Source: Eshraghiella sp050874365 (lineage in GTDB: Bacteria > Bacillota > Clostridia > Lachnospirales > Lachnospiraceae). Taken from it: a stretch of 8,061 bases of DNA. Made by a program: the position numbers and the translations under genes. Below the pieces are notes generated by a model that ran no database searches, was not told where the DNA came from, and saw nothing but the letters and a program-made list of their open reading frames with translations. Positions 1 through 6,036 of this stretch are shown here, piece by piece (the stretch's first letter is position 1; each line of letters starts with the position of its first letter). The stretch lies in assembly GCA_050874365.1 (NCBI GenBank), contig JBNMKN010000087.1, forward strand, positions 1 through 8,061. Direction: 5' to 3'.

Positions 1-309
1 AATATAGACAGTATTTTAAACAATATATCTTCAGATACCGAGAGTAATTTCTATGATAACTGGGAGCAGAAATGGAATGACGGCTTTTTAAATATGCACC
101 TCTCCAAAAATATAAAAACCGATATCATTAATTTTAAGGATGTTCTGGGACTTGCCGATAAATCGGGAGAACTTTCGCAGATAGATTTGTTTTTATCACG
201 TTTACAGACTGAAATAAATAATACCGAAAATGTTATGCCAAAAAAGTGCAGGATGTACAGATGTCTGGCGGTAGGTGCGGGCATTATTTTATCGATAATA
301 ATAATATAG
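1..309 (+). CDS. spoIIIAB: SpoIIIAB, stage III sporulation protein AB (5'-truncated by the window edge)
   Basis: Only the last 102 codons are present; the frame is open from base 1 and ends at TAG 307-309. SpoIIIAB is an inner-membrane component of the mother-cell SpoIIIA channel, related to type II secretion GspF-like proteins, and is usually about 170 residues, so roughly 40% is missing upstream. The visible part is a mostly helical soluble segment (DVLGLADKSGELSQIDLF is typical of the family) followed by a single C-terminal membrane segment, RCLAVGAGIILSIIII, ending at the last residue, as in other SpoIIIAB proteins. The identification is strengthened by spoIIIAC starting 10 bases downstream and the rest of the operon following in canonical order. 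The start and any promoter lie outside the window. Confidence 0.93.
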   Translation, partial: NIDSILNNISSDTESNFYDNWEQKWNDGFLNMHLSKNIKTDIINFKDVLGLADKSGELSQIDLFLSRLQTEINNTENVMPKKCRMYRCLAVGAGIILSIIII

Positions 310-319
310 GGGATATAAA

Positions 320-514
320 ATGGAAGTTGAATTAATCTTTAAGATTGCGGCAGTAGGAATACTTGTCTCGGTAATCAGCCAGATATTAAAACACAGCGGA
401 AGGGAGGAACACGCATTCCTCACAAGTCTTGCGGGACTGTTACTTGTTCTGTACTGGATTATTCCCTATATAAGTCAGTTATTCAGTTCAATAAAGGATA
501 TGTTTTCATTATAA
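320..514 (+). CDS. spoIIIAC: SpoIIIAC, stage III sporulation protein AC
   Basis: This is a 64-residue membrane protein; the Bacillus subtilis protein is about 68. Two hydrophobic segments (residues 5-23 and 33-56) flank a charged loop, QILKHSGREEHA, which is the conserved signature of the AC family. SpoIIIAC is a small integral membrane subunit of the SpoIIIA complex in the mother-cell membrane facing the engulfed forespore. Its exact role in the channel base is not established, though it has been compared with small export-apparatus proteins of secretion systems. It starts 10 bases after spoIIIAB, with a GGGGAT Shine-Dalgarno at about 309-314, and stops 8 bases before spoIIIAD, so it is almost certainly cotranscribed. 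No abnormality is seen. Confidence 0.95.
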   Translation: MEVELIFKIAAVGILVSVISQILKHSGREEHAFLTSLAGLLLVLYWIIPYISQLFSSIKDMFSL

Positions 515-522
515 ATAAGGGT

Positions 523-903
523 ATGGAAATATTAAAAATTACACTAATAGGAATTACGGGAGTGATTCTTGCAATTTTACTTAAACAATGGAAAAGCGAC
601 TTTTCAATGTACATATCAATAGCTACGTCTTTTCTGATTTTTGTACTTGTAAGCTCCAAGATACAATACATCATAAATGCTTTTAATACCTTCAATAAAT
701 TCCTTGATACCAAAGGCAATTATGTCGGACTGTTACTGAGAATGGCAGGGATTACTTATGTTTCGGAGTTTGCCTCCGGTATATGCAAAGACAGCGGATA
801 TTCCGCCGTAGCATCACAGATTGAAATATTTGCAAGAATATCCATGCTTGTTATTTCACTTCCTGTAGTAATCACACTTCTTGAGACGATAGGCGGGCTG
901 TAA
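523..903 (+). CDS. spoIIIAD: SpoIIIAD, stage III sporulation protein AD
   Basis: This is a 126-residue polytopic membrane protein (about 133 in Bacillus subtilis) with hydrophobic stretches near residues 3-21, 27-50, 68-82 and 104-124. The conserved stretch EFASGICKDSGYSAVASQIE (residues 82-101) and the terminal LPVVITLLETIGGL match the family. SpoIIIAD belongs with SpoIIIAC to the SpoIIIAC/AD membrane family and is a base component of the SpoIIIA channel. The ATG at 523 gives the usual N terminus, but the only visible Shine-Dalgarno (AAGGG, 517-521) leaves a one-base spacer, which is unusually tight. Translational coupling to spoIIIAC, whose stop lies 8 bases upstream, may help initiation. 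The gene ends one base before spoIIIAE. Confidence 0.95.
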   Translation: MEILKITLIGITGVILAILLKQWKSDFSMYISIATSFLIFVLVSSKIQYIINAFNTFNKFLDTKGNYVGLLLRMAGITYVSEFASGICKDSGYSAVASQIEIFARISMLVISLPVVITLLETIGGL

Positions 904-904
904 T

Positions 905-2020
905 ATGAAAATACTATTAATTTCTTTTTTACTGATATTGCTTGTTCCTGTAAGAACTCTTGCAGCCGAAGAGGAATCCGATCCGCTTTCCATGTATGAT
1001 TTCAGTGATGTAAATTATGTGTTGAAGGAGGACAACTCCTTTAATTTTGAGGATTGTGTGAGGGAGATTATAAAAGGTGATTTTGACACGGGATTTTCCG
1101 GGTTGTTTGATATGTTTTCATCCGCAATATTTTCAGAGCTTGCCAATGAAAAGGCAATCATAATCAAACTCATCGTTGTGGGACTTACGGCAGCTTTATT
1201 TTCCAATATAGCTTTTACTGTATTGTCAGGAAAGATATCGGAGACAGGCTTTTACATAACTTATCTTGCACTTATTGTATGTATGTTATCGGGATATACC
1301 ATTGTGGCGGAAATCGTTAAAAACACCATGGACAGACTTTCGGCTTTTATGGAAGCGGTGACGCCTGTGTATATACTGTCGATAGGTTTTTCAACGGGAG
1401 AAAGTACGGCAACAGCTTTTTATCAGGTTGTAATAATGGTAATAACGTTGATTGAAAAGGTGCTTATTAATTTTATAATCCCGATGATTTATACCTATAT
1501 GATTACAGGTTTAATTAACAATATGGCTAACGGCACGCTTTTTACCAAAGCGGGTGAATTAATAAAAACGATTATTGAGTGGACGTTAAAATCACTTATG
1601 ACCTTTGTAATCGGAATTAATGTAATAAGAAGCCTTATAAACCCCATCGTTGACTCCATGAAAGTAGGAACAATGTGGAAGGTCATGCAGTCCATTCCCG
1701 GAATCGGCAATACGTTAAACAGCGTTTCCTCCGTTGTGTTTGCCTCCGGAACTCTTATAAAAAACGGTATAGGAATTTCCGCTATGATTGCCATTCTTGT
1801 GATATGTTTTATACCCGTTGTCAAGACCTCGGTAATAGCAATCAGCTACAAGGGAGTATCGGCTATTCTTGAGCCTGTATCGGACAAAAGGATAGTCAAC
1901 AGCATTAACACAATTCATATAAGCTTCTGCCTTATGTTAAAGACTTTATTGTATGCAACTGTTTTTTTCATGCTGACAATAGCGATTATATGTGCGTCAA
2001 CCAATCTGAATGTGGGATAA
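905..2020 (+). CDS. spoIIIAE: SpoIIIAE, stage III sporulation protein AE
   Basis: This is a 371-residue multi-pass membrane protein (about 399 in Bacillus subtilis). It opens with a likely signal peptide (residues 1-20, cleavage near TLA/AEEE). A soluble, acidic region (21-80) follows, then about six or seven membrane segments near 86-106, 116-136, 150-162, 172-200, 225-245, 288-308 and 343-364. Family-like landmarks are ESTATAFYQ (166-174), IPGIGNTLN (264-272) and EPVSDKRIV (323-331). SpoIIIAE is the largest subunit of the SpoIIIA complex and has been compared with ABC-type permeases and secretion export gates; a direct transport function is inferred, not proven. The start is supported by AGGCGGG (891-897) inside spoIIIAD, and only one base separates the genes, indicating tight coupling. 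Confidence 0.96.
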   Translation: MKILLISFLLILLVPVRTLAAEEESDPLSMYDFSDVNYVLKEDNSFNFEDCVREIIKGDFDTGFSGLFDMFSSAIFSELANEKAIIIKLIVVGLTAALFSNIAFTVLSGKISETGFYITYLALIVCMLSGYTIVAEIVKNTMDRLSAFMEAVTPVYILSIGFSTGESTATAFYQVVIMVITLIEKVLINFIIPMIYTYMITGLINNMANGTLFTKAGELIKTIIEWTLKSLMTFVIGINVIRSLINPIVDSMKVGTMWKVMQSIPGIGNTLNSVSSVVFASGTLIKNGIGISAMIAILVICFIPVVKTSVIAISYKGVSAILEPVSDKRIVNSINTIHISFCLMLKTLLYATVFFMLTIAIICASTNLNVG

Positions 2021-2023
2021 AAA

Positions 2024-2557
2024 ATGGATTATTTAATAGATATAATAAAAAAAATTGCCTGCTTTTATGTATTTGCTTCTTTTATTCTTAACCTTGTAAA
2101 TGACGAACGCTATAAGAAATACATAAATATGTTTACGGGACTGATTATGATAATTCTCATCATGAAGCCGGTCATTAATATGTTTTCCTCCGAAAAACAT
2201 TTTGAGACGCTTTTAAAAACCAACGAAGCAGACAATATGTCAAGGGAAATGGCGGATAAAATATCCGTTGCGGGAAATCAGGGCAGGGAGCTTATACTAA
2301 ATGAGTTTAATGAAGCCTTGAAAAACAGTTTAAGCGATAAATTCATTGAATACGGCATAACCCTTGAAAATGCGGAAGCGGAAGTTGAGTTTGACAGGAC
2401 TGATTCCGATTATGGGAGAATAACCTCCCTTCAAATTACGGCAAAAGGATTTGATGACAATAACAGTTATTCCGTAGCGGTAACTGAATTAAAAAAATAT
2501 ATTTCCAACGTATATAAAATTAATAAGAACAATATACATATAAATATAACTTGCTGA
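2024..2557 (+). CDS. spoIIIAF: SpoIIIAF, stage III sporulation protein AF
   Basis: This is a 177-residue protein, somewhat shorter than the approximately 206 of Bacillus subtilis. Two N-terminal membrane segments (about 11-25 and 34-52) are followed by a helical linker and a soluble C-terminal domain (about 85-177) expected to face the intermembrane space. In this family the soluble domain has a ring-building-motif fold like that of type III secretion ring proteins; the alternating segments VEFDRTDSDYGRITSLQITA and NIHINITC would be its strands. The start lies 3 bases after the spoIIIAE stop, with a modest TGTGGGA (2012-2017 region) upstream. The identification rests on the N-terminal pattern (NDERYKKYINMFTGLIMI) and on its exact place between AE and AG. 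Confidence 0.94.
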   Translation: MDYLIDIIKKIACFYVFASFILNLVNDERYKKYINMFTGLIMIILIMKPVINMFSSEKHFETLLKTNEADNMSREMADKISVAGNQGRELILNEFNEALKNSLSDKFIEYGITLENAEAEVEFDRTDSDYGRITSLQITAKGFDDNNSYSVAVTELKKYISNVYKINKNNIHINITC

Positions 2558-2578
2558 TTCAAAGGAAGGGGAAGATTA

Positions 2579-3040
2579 ATGAAGTGGCTTGACAAATTTA
2601 AAACAATGAAAAAAGACAAACTGATTCTTTTGCTTTTGGCAGGTATTCTGCTTGTAGTAATTAAACTTCCTGCTAAAAATACTGTCAAAACAAAAAGTTC
2701 TGAATATAATATACAAAGCTCTGCATCTGACTCAGTGACAACAGATTATGGCACGTCTATAGAGAAACAGCTTGAAGAACTGCTTTCCTCCGTAACAGGG
2801 GTGGGGAATGTTAAAGTTGCCGTTACTTTAAAAGATTCGGGTAAAAATATGCAGAATGTAAAGGAAGGGGAAAATTATTCGCAAAAAACAGAAAACAACG
2901 ATTATCCGGAAATTCAGGGGGTGTTAATCGTTGCAAAAGGTGCAGGCGATATGAAGGTTGTATCCGAAATTACGGATGCGGTAAGTGCGCTGTTAGGGAT
3001 TTCCGCCAATAAAATAAGAGTATTAAAAATGGAGGCATAG
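2579..3040 (+). CDS. spoIIIAG: SpoIIIAG, stage III sporulation protein AG (short form)
   Basis: SpoIIIAG is a single-pass mother-cell membrane protein that, in Bacillus subtilis, oligomerises into a large ring in the space between mother cell and forespore. This copy has 153 residues against about 229 there. It has a membrane segment at 14-30, a Ser/Thr-rich linker, the first ring-building half LEELLSSVTGVGNVKVAVTL (65-84), a short polar stretch (85-109), and the second half with IQGVLIVAKGAGDMKVV (112-128) followed by the helix ITDAVSALLGI and terminal strand NKIRVLKM. The polar stretch sits where the B. subtilis protein carries a long beta-triangle insertion, so most of that insertion appears missing. 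A strong AAAGGAAGGGG Shine-Dalgarno (2561-2571) fixes the ATG. The 3' end supplies the ribosome site of spoIIIAH. Confidence 0.94.
   Translation: MKWLDKFKTMKKDKLILLLLAGILLVVIKLPAKNTVKTKSSEYNIQSSASDSVTTDYGTSIEKQLEELLSSVTGVGNVKVAVTLKDSGKNMQNVKEGENYSQKTENNDYPEIQGVLIVAKGAGDMKVVSEITDAVSALLGISANKIRVLKMEA
3031..3035 (+). promoter_or_regulatory. Shine-Dalgarno site fixing the TTG start of spoIIIAH
   Basis: GGAGG lies within the last codons of spoIIIAG, 7 bases before TTG 3043. The spacing is ideal and no ATG is available at a sensible distance, so it supports the non-ATG start. Confidence 0.8.
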
Positions 3041-3042
3041 TC

Positions 3043-3615
3043 TTGAAGAAAATTTTCAAAAAAAATCAAATTATTATTACGGTACTTGCACTAATGATTG
3101 CCGTTGCAGGATACATAAATTACGCAGACGGTGTTAAGAAAAAAAATGCGGCAGCCAATAAAACTAAAGAGGTTGTGGGAACAGACGTGGATAAGGACCT
3201 TAATGACGTAGATATAACGGAGCCCGGCAATACGGTATTTACATCCGGAAGCACCTCACAGTTCATTGTAAGTGCCAAACTCGAACGCGAACAGATGCGC
3301 GCCAGTAACAAACAGACACTTTTGGATATAATCAACAATGTCAATATATCAGAAGCGGAAAAAGCTGCAGCCTCGGAGAAAATGATTGCCATTACAACTT
3401 CATCGGAAAAAGAAGTGGCAGCAGAACTGATGCTTGAAGCCAAAGGCTTTAATAACGTAATTGTTTCAATCCTTAACGATAAAGTAGATGTGGTTGTGGA
3501 ACGTGAATCCCTTACCGAAACAGAAATAGCCCAGATTGAAGACATAGTAACAAGAAAAACGGACGTTCCCGTAACCAATCTTACAATTACCCCTGTAGAG
3601 TCCAAAGATAAATAG
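3043..3615 (+). CDS. spoIIIAH: SpoIIIAH, stage III sporulation protein AH (TTG start)
   Basis: SpoIIIAH is anchored in the mother-cell membrane and, in known spore formers, binds the forespore protein SpoIIQ across the intermembrane space, forming the SpoIIIA-SpoIIQ channel. This 190-residue protein (218 in Bacillus subtilis) has a basic N terminus, one membrane segment (9-26), an Ala/Lys/Asp-rich linker (30-75) and a soluble ring-building domain like that of YscJ/FliF (about 78-186). Helical segments ASEKMIAITTSSEKEVAAELM and strands NVIVSILNDKVDVVVE are visible in the latter. Translation must start at TTG 3043: GGAGG (3031-3035) is 7 bases upstream, and the next in-frame ATG falls inside the membrane segment. 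The gap after spoIIIAG is 2 bases. It is the last gene of the operon. Confidence 0.95.
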   Translation: MKKIFKKNQIIITVLALMIAVAGYINYADGVKKKNAAANKTKEVVGTDVDKDLNDVDITEPGNTVFTSGSTSQFIVSAKLEREQMRASNKQTLLDIINNVNISEAEKAAASEKMIAITTSSEKEVAAELMLEAKGFNNVIVSILNDKVDVVVERESLTETEIAQIEDIVTRKTDVPVTNLTITPVESKDK

Positions 3616-3618
3616 CAT

Positions 3619-3647
3619 TTGCATTTAATTATATGATTGATTATAAT
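3619..3647 (+). promoter_or_regulatory. Sigma-A-type promoter for the asp23-family gene and downstream genes
   Basis: TTGCAT at 3619-3624 and a perfect TATAAT at 3642-3647 are separated by 17 bases, the optimal vegetative spacing. The predicted transcription start near 3654 gives an untranslated leader of about 42 bases before ATG 3696. The site falls in the first real gap after the compact spoIIIA operon, where an independent vegetative promoter makes sense because the downstream genes are housekeeping genes. The match is seen directly; activity is inferred. Confidence 0.65.
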
Positions 3648-3681
3648 AATGGCATAAGATATTTTTATGACAATCTGGCAC

Positions 3682-3689
3682 AAGGAGAG
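3682..3689 (+). promoter_or_regulatory. Shine-Dalgarno site selecting ATG 3696 for the Asp23-family gene
   Basis: AAGGAGAG lies 6 bases before ATG 3696. The longer in-frame ATG at 3633 lies upstream of the candidate -10 element and has no such site, so 3696 is preferred. Confidence 0.8.
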
Positions 3690-3695
3690 AAATAT

Positions 3696-4061
3696 ATGGA
3701 AAAAGAAGCACATATTCAGAATACAGATATAGGTAATATACATATTTCGGAAGAGGTAATTGCTGTAATTGCAGGAATTGCGGCTACGGAGGGACCGGAG
3801 GTATATTCGCTCATCGGCAATATAACCAACGAAATCGTAAGTAAGATGGGCATTAAGAACCTTTCAAAGGGAATCAAGGTTGATATGGCTGAAGATACCG
3901 TTACCATTTCGGTAACCGTAAACCTTATTTACGGCTACAATATTCCTGAGACCTGTAAGGCAATACAGGAAAGGATTATCCAGTCGGTAGAATCAATGAC
4001 GGGAATGTCTGTTGCGGCAGTTAATGTAAACGTTAATGATATTACCACGGAAGATAAATAA
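3696..4061 (+). CDS. Asp23/Gls24 family envelope stress response protein (YqhY-like)
   Basis: This is a 121-residue soluble protein of the Asp23/Gls24 (DUF322) family. Typical features are the opening GNIHISEEVIAVIAGIAATEG (residues 13-33, with EVYSLIG after it), a central strand TVTISVTVNLIYGYNIPE (68-85), then QERIIQSVESMTGMSVAAVNVNVNDI (91-116). It has no signal peptide or membrane segment. By position, just upstream of nusB, it corresponds to Bacillus subtilis YqhY, which is encoded beside accBC and has been linked to control of fatty-acid synthesis; accBC is absent here, so that link cannot be assumed. The start at 3696 is chosen from its AAGGAGAG site; an upstream ATG at 3633 would add 21 unconserved-looking residues. 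It is probably transcribed from the promoter at 3619-3647. The family is sure, the cellular role is not. Confidence 0.92.
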   Translation: MEKEAHIQNTDIGNIHISEEVIAVIAGIAATEGPEVYSLIGNITNEIVSKMGIKNLSKGIKVDMAEDTVTISVTVNLIYGYNIPETCKAIQERIIQSVESMTGMSVAAVNVNVNDITTEDK

Positions 4062-4107
4062 TTTGCATATTATTAAACTTTTGCTTTTTATATTTTAACA
4101 TTTATTG

Positions 4108-4127
4108 TATAATTAGAGTGCTATAAT
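4108..4127 (+). promoter_or_regulatory. Candidate nusB promoter: tandem TATAAT boxes, the second an extended -10
   Basis: In the 114-base gap between the Asp23-family gene and nusB there are two perfect TATAAT hexamers, at 4108-4113 and 4122-4127. The second is preceded by TG at 4119-4120 with one base between, giving TGCTATAAT, a full extended -10 that can work without a good -35. A start near 4134 would leave a leader of about 42 bases. Neither box has a good -35 at 16-18 bases: TTAACA (4095-4100) is 21 from the second, and TTGCTT (4081-4086) is 21 from the first. Function is inferred. Confidence 0.45.
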
Positions 4128-4144
4128 GTATTTTATGGCACTCT
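4115..4144 (+). promoter_or_regulatory. 12-bp inverted repeat over the nusB -10 element (operator or hairpin)
   Basis: Arms AGAGTGCTATAA (4115-4126) and TTATGGCACTCT (4133-4144) pair over 12 positions with one T-G pair (4122/4137) and a 6-base loop TGTATT. With T4145 bulged, 4 further pairs (AATT with AATT) extend it. The left arm contains the extended -10 box, so as DNA this could be an operator for a dimeric repressor controlling nusB. As RNA it could be a weak terminator for the Asp23-family transcript, since TTAATTTTATAA follows, or a 5' hairpin of a transcript started from the TATAAT at 4108. The sequence alone does not decide between these. Confidence 0.45.
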
Positions 4145-4175
4145 TAATTTTATAATCCAAAGAGAGGAAATATCC

Positions 4176-4604
4176 ATGAATAGAACAGCATTAAGAGAAA
4201 CCGTTTTTAAAGTACTTTTTCGTTATGAATTCCACGACAGCGAATCATTTGCCAGTCAGATGAATCTTTTTTTCGCGGAATATCCTGAATCAGGTGACGA
4301 AGAAGAGAGCTGGCCTGCACTTGACAGTAAGGCAGCAGAAGAAATTACCGGTAAGGTAACGGATATTCTCTGTCATATAGATGATATAGATAAAGTCATT
4401 TCCGAAAAATCAGAGGGTTGGGACATTGACCGTATAGGTAAGGCCGAACTTTCCATTATGCGTATCGCAGTATACGAAATATTATATGATGACAATATAG
4501 AAAGTGCGGTTTCGATAAGCGAAGCTGTCAAGCTTGCCAAGAAGTACGGCGACGAAAAGGCATACGGCTTTGTCAATGGCATACTGGCAAAAATCGTTAA
4601 ATAA
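4176..4604 (+). CDS. nusB: NusB, transcription antitermination factor
   Basis: This is a 142-residue all-helical RNA-binding protein, close to the family's usual 130-150. NusB pairs with NusE (ribosomal protein S10) on boxA RNA to form the antitermination complex that supports rRNA transcription. Diagnostic segments are the N-terminal RETVFKVLFRYEF (7-19), GWDIDRIGKAELSIMRIAVYEILY in 81-104, and SISEAVKLAKKYGDEKAYGFVNGILAKI in 113-140; the last two hold the conserved S-I-x-R and FVNG-L motifs. A moderately acidic insert (38-50) is not unusual. ATG 4176 is preceded by AGAGAGGA (4161-4168). The likely promoter is the extended -10 in the upstream gap. xseA begins 9 bases downstream, so nusB probably leads the nusB-xseA-xseB-ispA-dxs transcript. 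Confidence 0.97.
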   Translation: MNRTALRETVFKVLFRYEFHDSESFASQMNLFFAEYPESGDEEESWPALDSKAAEEITGKVTDILCHIDDIDKVISEKSEGWDIDRIGKAELSIMRIAVYEILYDDNIESAVSISEAVKLAKKYGDEKAYGFVNGILAKIVK

Positions 4605-4613
4605 AGGATTATT

Positions 4614-5837
4614 ATGGCTAACATTTATACAGTCTTACAGATTAACAGCTATATAAAGAATATGTTTGATACCGATTTTGTCCTGAAGAATATTAATATC
4701 CGGGGCGAAATCAGTAACCTTAAGTACCATACTTCGGGGCATATTTATTTTACACTTAAAGATAAGGACAGCACCATTTCTGCCGTTATGTTTGCCGGCA
4801 GCCGTATGAAAGGACTTAATTTCAGGCTGCGTGACGGAATGGAGGTTGTCGTTACCGGCAATATTTCCGTATTTGAAGCCTCAGGCAAGTACCAGATATA
4901 CGCTAAAGAAATTAAAGAGACAGGCAGCGGGGAATTGTATGAACGTTTTCTCCATCTTAAAAAAGAGCTTGAAGAAATGGGCATGTTTGATGCAATTTAC
5001 AAAAAGCCTATTCCTAAGAACATTAAAAGACTTGGCGTGGTTACCGCAAGAACGGGAGCAGCCGTCCATGATATAATAAGTGTTTCAAGACGGCGTAATC
5101 CCGGGATTGATATTGTTTTATATCCTGCCAAGGTTCAGGGTGAAGGTGCTGCAGAGTCCGTATGCACCGGAATAAGACTTCTTGATAATGCCGGTGTTGA
5201 CCTTATAATTGTAGGCAGGGGCGGAGGCTCTATAGAAGATTTGTGGGCATTTAATGAGGAATGTGTTGCCAGAGAGGTATTTAACTGTAATACGCCCGTT
5301 ATATCTGCGGTAGGTCATGAAACAGACTTTACAATCATTGATTTTGTATCGGATTTGCGTGCACCTACACCGTCTGCGGCGGCTGAACTGGCTGTTAGTG
5401 ATGTTTCCAAAATCCGTGACCGACTTTTAGAACTCAATGCAGGACTTAACATCCGCATTAACGGATTTTTGAAAAATTACAGCGACAGGATAACATCATA
5501 TAACGTAAGGCTTAATTACCTTTCGCCTGCCAATATACTTGAAGCAAGGGAGAACCGCTTAAAAGACTATTATTACAGGTTAAATAACAGTATTAATGCG
5601 GTTATGAAAAACTACACCTCTGCTTTTCAGATATTATGTACAAGGCTTGAGGGACTTTCTCCGATAGCCAGATTAAAAGGCGGATATTCCTATGTGTGTG
5701 ATGAGGACGGCAACAATATCAGTTCTGTTGAGGGTATCAGACCGGAGGATATATTGAATATATATGTGACCGACGGCACGATAACCGCAAAGGCAACAGA
5801 AATAACCAAAAAAGAGGGTAATAAAAATGACGATTGA
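4614..5837 (+). CDS. xseA: Exodeoxyribonuclease VII large subunit
   Basis: This is the catalytic subunit of exonuclease VII, which degrades single-stranded DNA from both ends into oligonucleotides and works in complex with several XseB copies. It has 407 residues, within the usual 400-450. The N-terminal OB-fold DNA-binding domain (about 1-100) begins YTVLQINSYIK and contains GEISNLKYHTSGHIYFTLKD (31-50). The catalytic domain (about 120-310) carries GVVTARTGAAVHDI (141-154), GRGGGSIEDLWAFNEE (201-216), SAVGHETD (231-238) and RAPTPSAAAE (249-258), the family's best-conserved blocks. A helical stretch follows, then the C-terminal LSPIARLKGGYSYV (348-361). AAAGGA at 4603-4608 precedes the ATG. 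Its 3' end overlaps xseB by 11 bases in another frame, fitting coupled synthesis of the two subunits. Confidence 0.97.
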   Translation: MANIYTVLQINSYIKNMFDTDFVLKNINIRGEISNLKYHTSGHIYFTLKDKDSTISAVMFAGSRMKGLNFRLRDGMEVVVTGNISVFEASGKYQIYAKEIKETGSGELYERFLHLKKELEEMGMFDAIYKKPIPKNIKRLGVVTARTGAAVHDIISVSRRRNPGIDIVLYPAKVQGEGAAESVCTGIRLLDNAGVDLIIVGRGGGSIEDLWAFNEECVAREVFNCNTPVISAVGHETDFTIIDFVSDLRAPTPSAAAELAVSDVSKIRDRLLELNAGLNIRINGFLKNYSDRITSYNVRLNYLSPANILEARENRLKDYYYRLNNSINAVMKNYTSAFQILCTRLEGLSPIARLKGGYSYVCDEDGNNISSVEGIRPEDILNIYVTDGTITAKATEITKKEGNKNDD

Positions 5838-6036
5838 AGAAACTTTTGCGTCTCTTGAAGACACAATTTCAGTTCTTGAAAATAAAGACACAACTCTTGA
5901 AGACGCTTTTAAAGAATATGAAAAAGGTATAAGACTTATTAATGAAGCCAATAATTCTTTAAATGATGTAAAAAAGAAAATACAGATTTTACAGGATGAA
6001 AATACTTTTGAAAGTGTGGATGAGGATGAATTTTAA
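5827..6036 (+). CDS. xseB: Exodeoxyribonuclease VII small subunit
   Basis: This is a 69-residue acidic, helical protein of the XseB family (usually 60-85). The pattern FASLEDTISVLENKDTTLED (7-26), then YEKGIRLINEANNSL (31-45) and a C-terminal KKKIQIL is the two-helix hairpin by which XseB coats the XseA stalk. It has no catalytic residues and is needed for activity and stability of exonuclease VII. Its ATG at 5827 lies inside the last codons of xseA (11-base overlap), with AGAGGG at 5813-5818. Its own last 11 bases overlap the start of ispA. Adjacent placement with xseA confirms the call. Confidence 0.95.
   Translation: MTIEETFASLEDTISVLENKDTTLEDAFKEYEKGIRLINEANNSLNDVKKKIQILQDENTFESVDEDEF

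Noticed and set aside
3633..3695. Longer N terminus for the Asp23-family protein from ATG 3633
   Set aside because: The extension has no ribosome site, overlaps a good -10 element, and is not family-like; ATG 3696 has AAGGAGAG at 6 bases.
3120..3743. 207-codon open frame on the minus strand opposite spoIIIAH
   Set aside because: It is an antisense shadow with Ser/Thr/Val-rich, low-complexity translation and no recognisable motif or ribosome site, lying opposite a well-identified gene.
4115..4146. Possible CIRCE element (HrcA operator) because of GAGTGCTA and GGCACTC half-sites
   Set aside because: In CIRCE the GCACTC arm comes first and the GAGTGC arm second with 9 bases between. Here the order is reversed and the spacing differs, so an HrcA site is not supported.
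5996..6025. Longer IspA starting at ATG 5996
   Set aside because: It would add 10 residues read from deep inside xseB and lacks a better ribosome site; the family typically begins at the MNFKEEL-type sequence.
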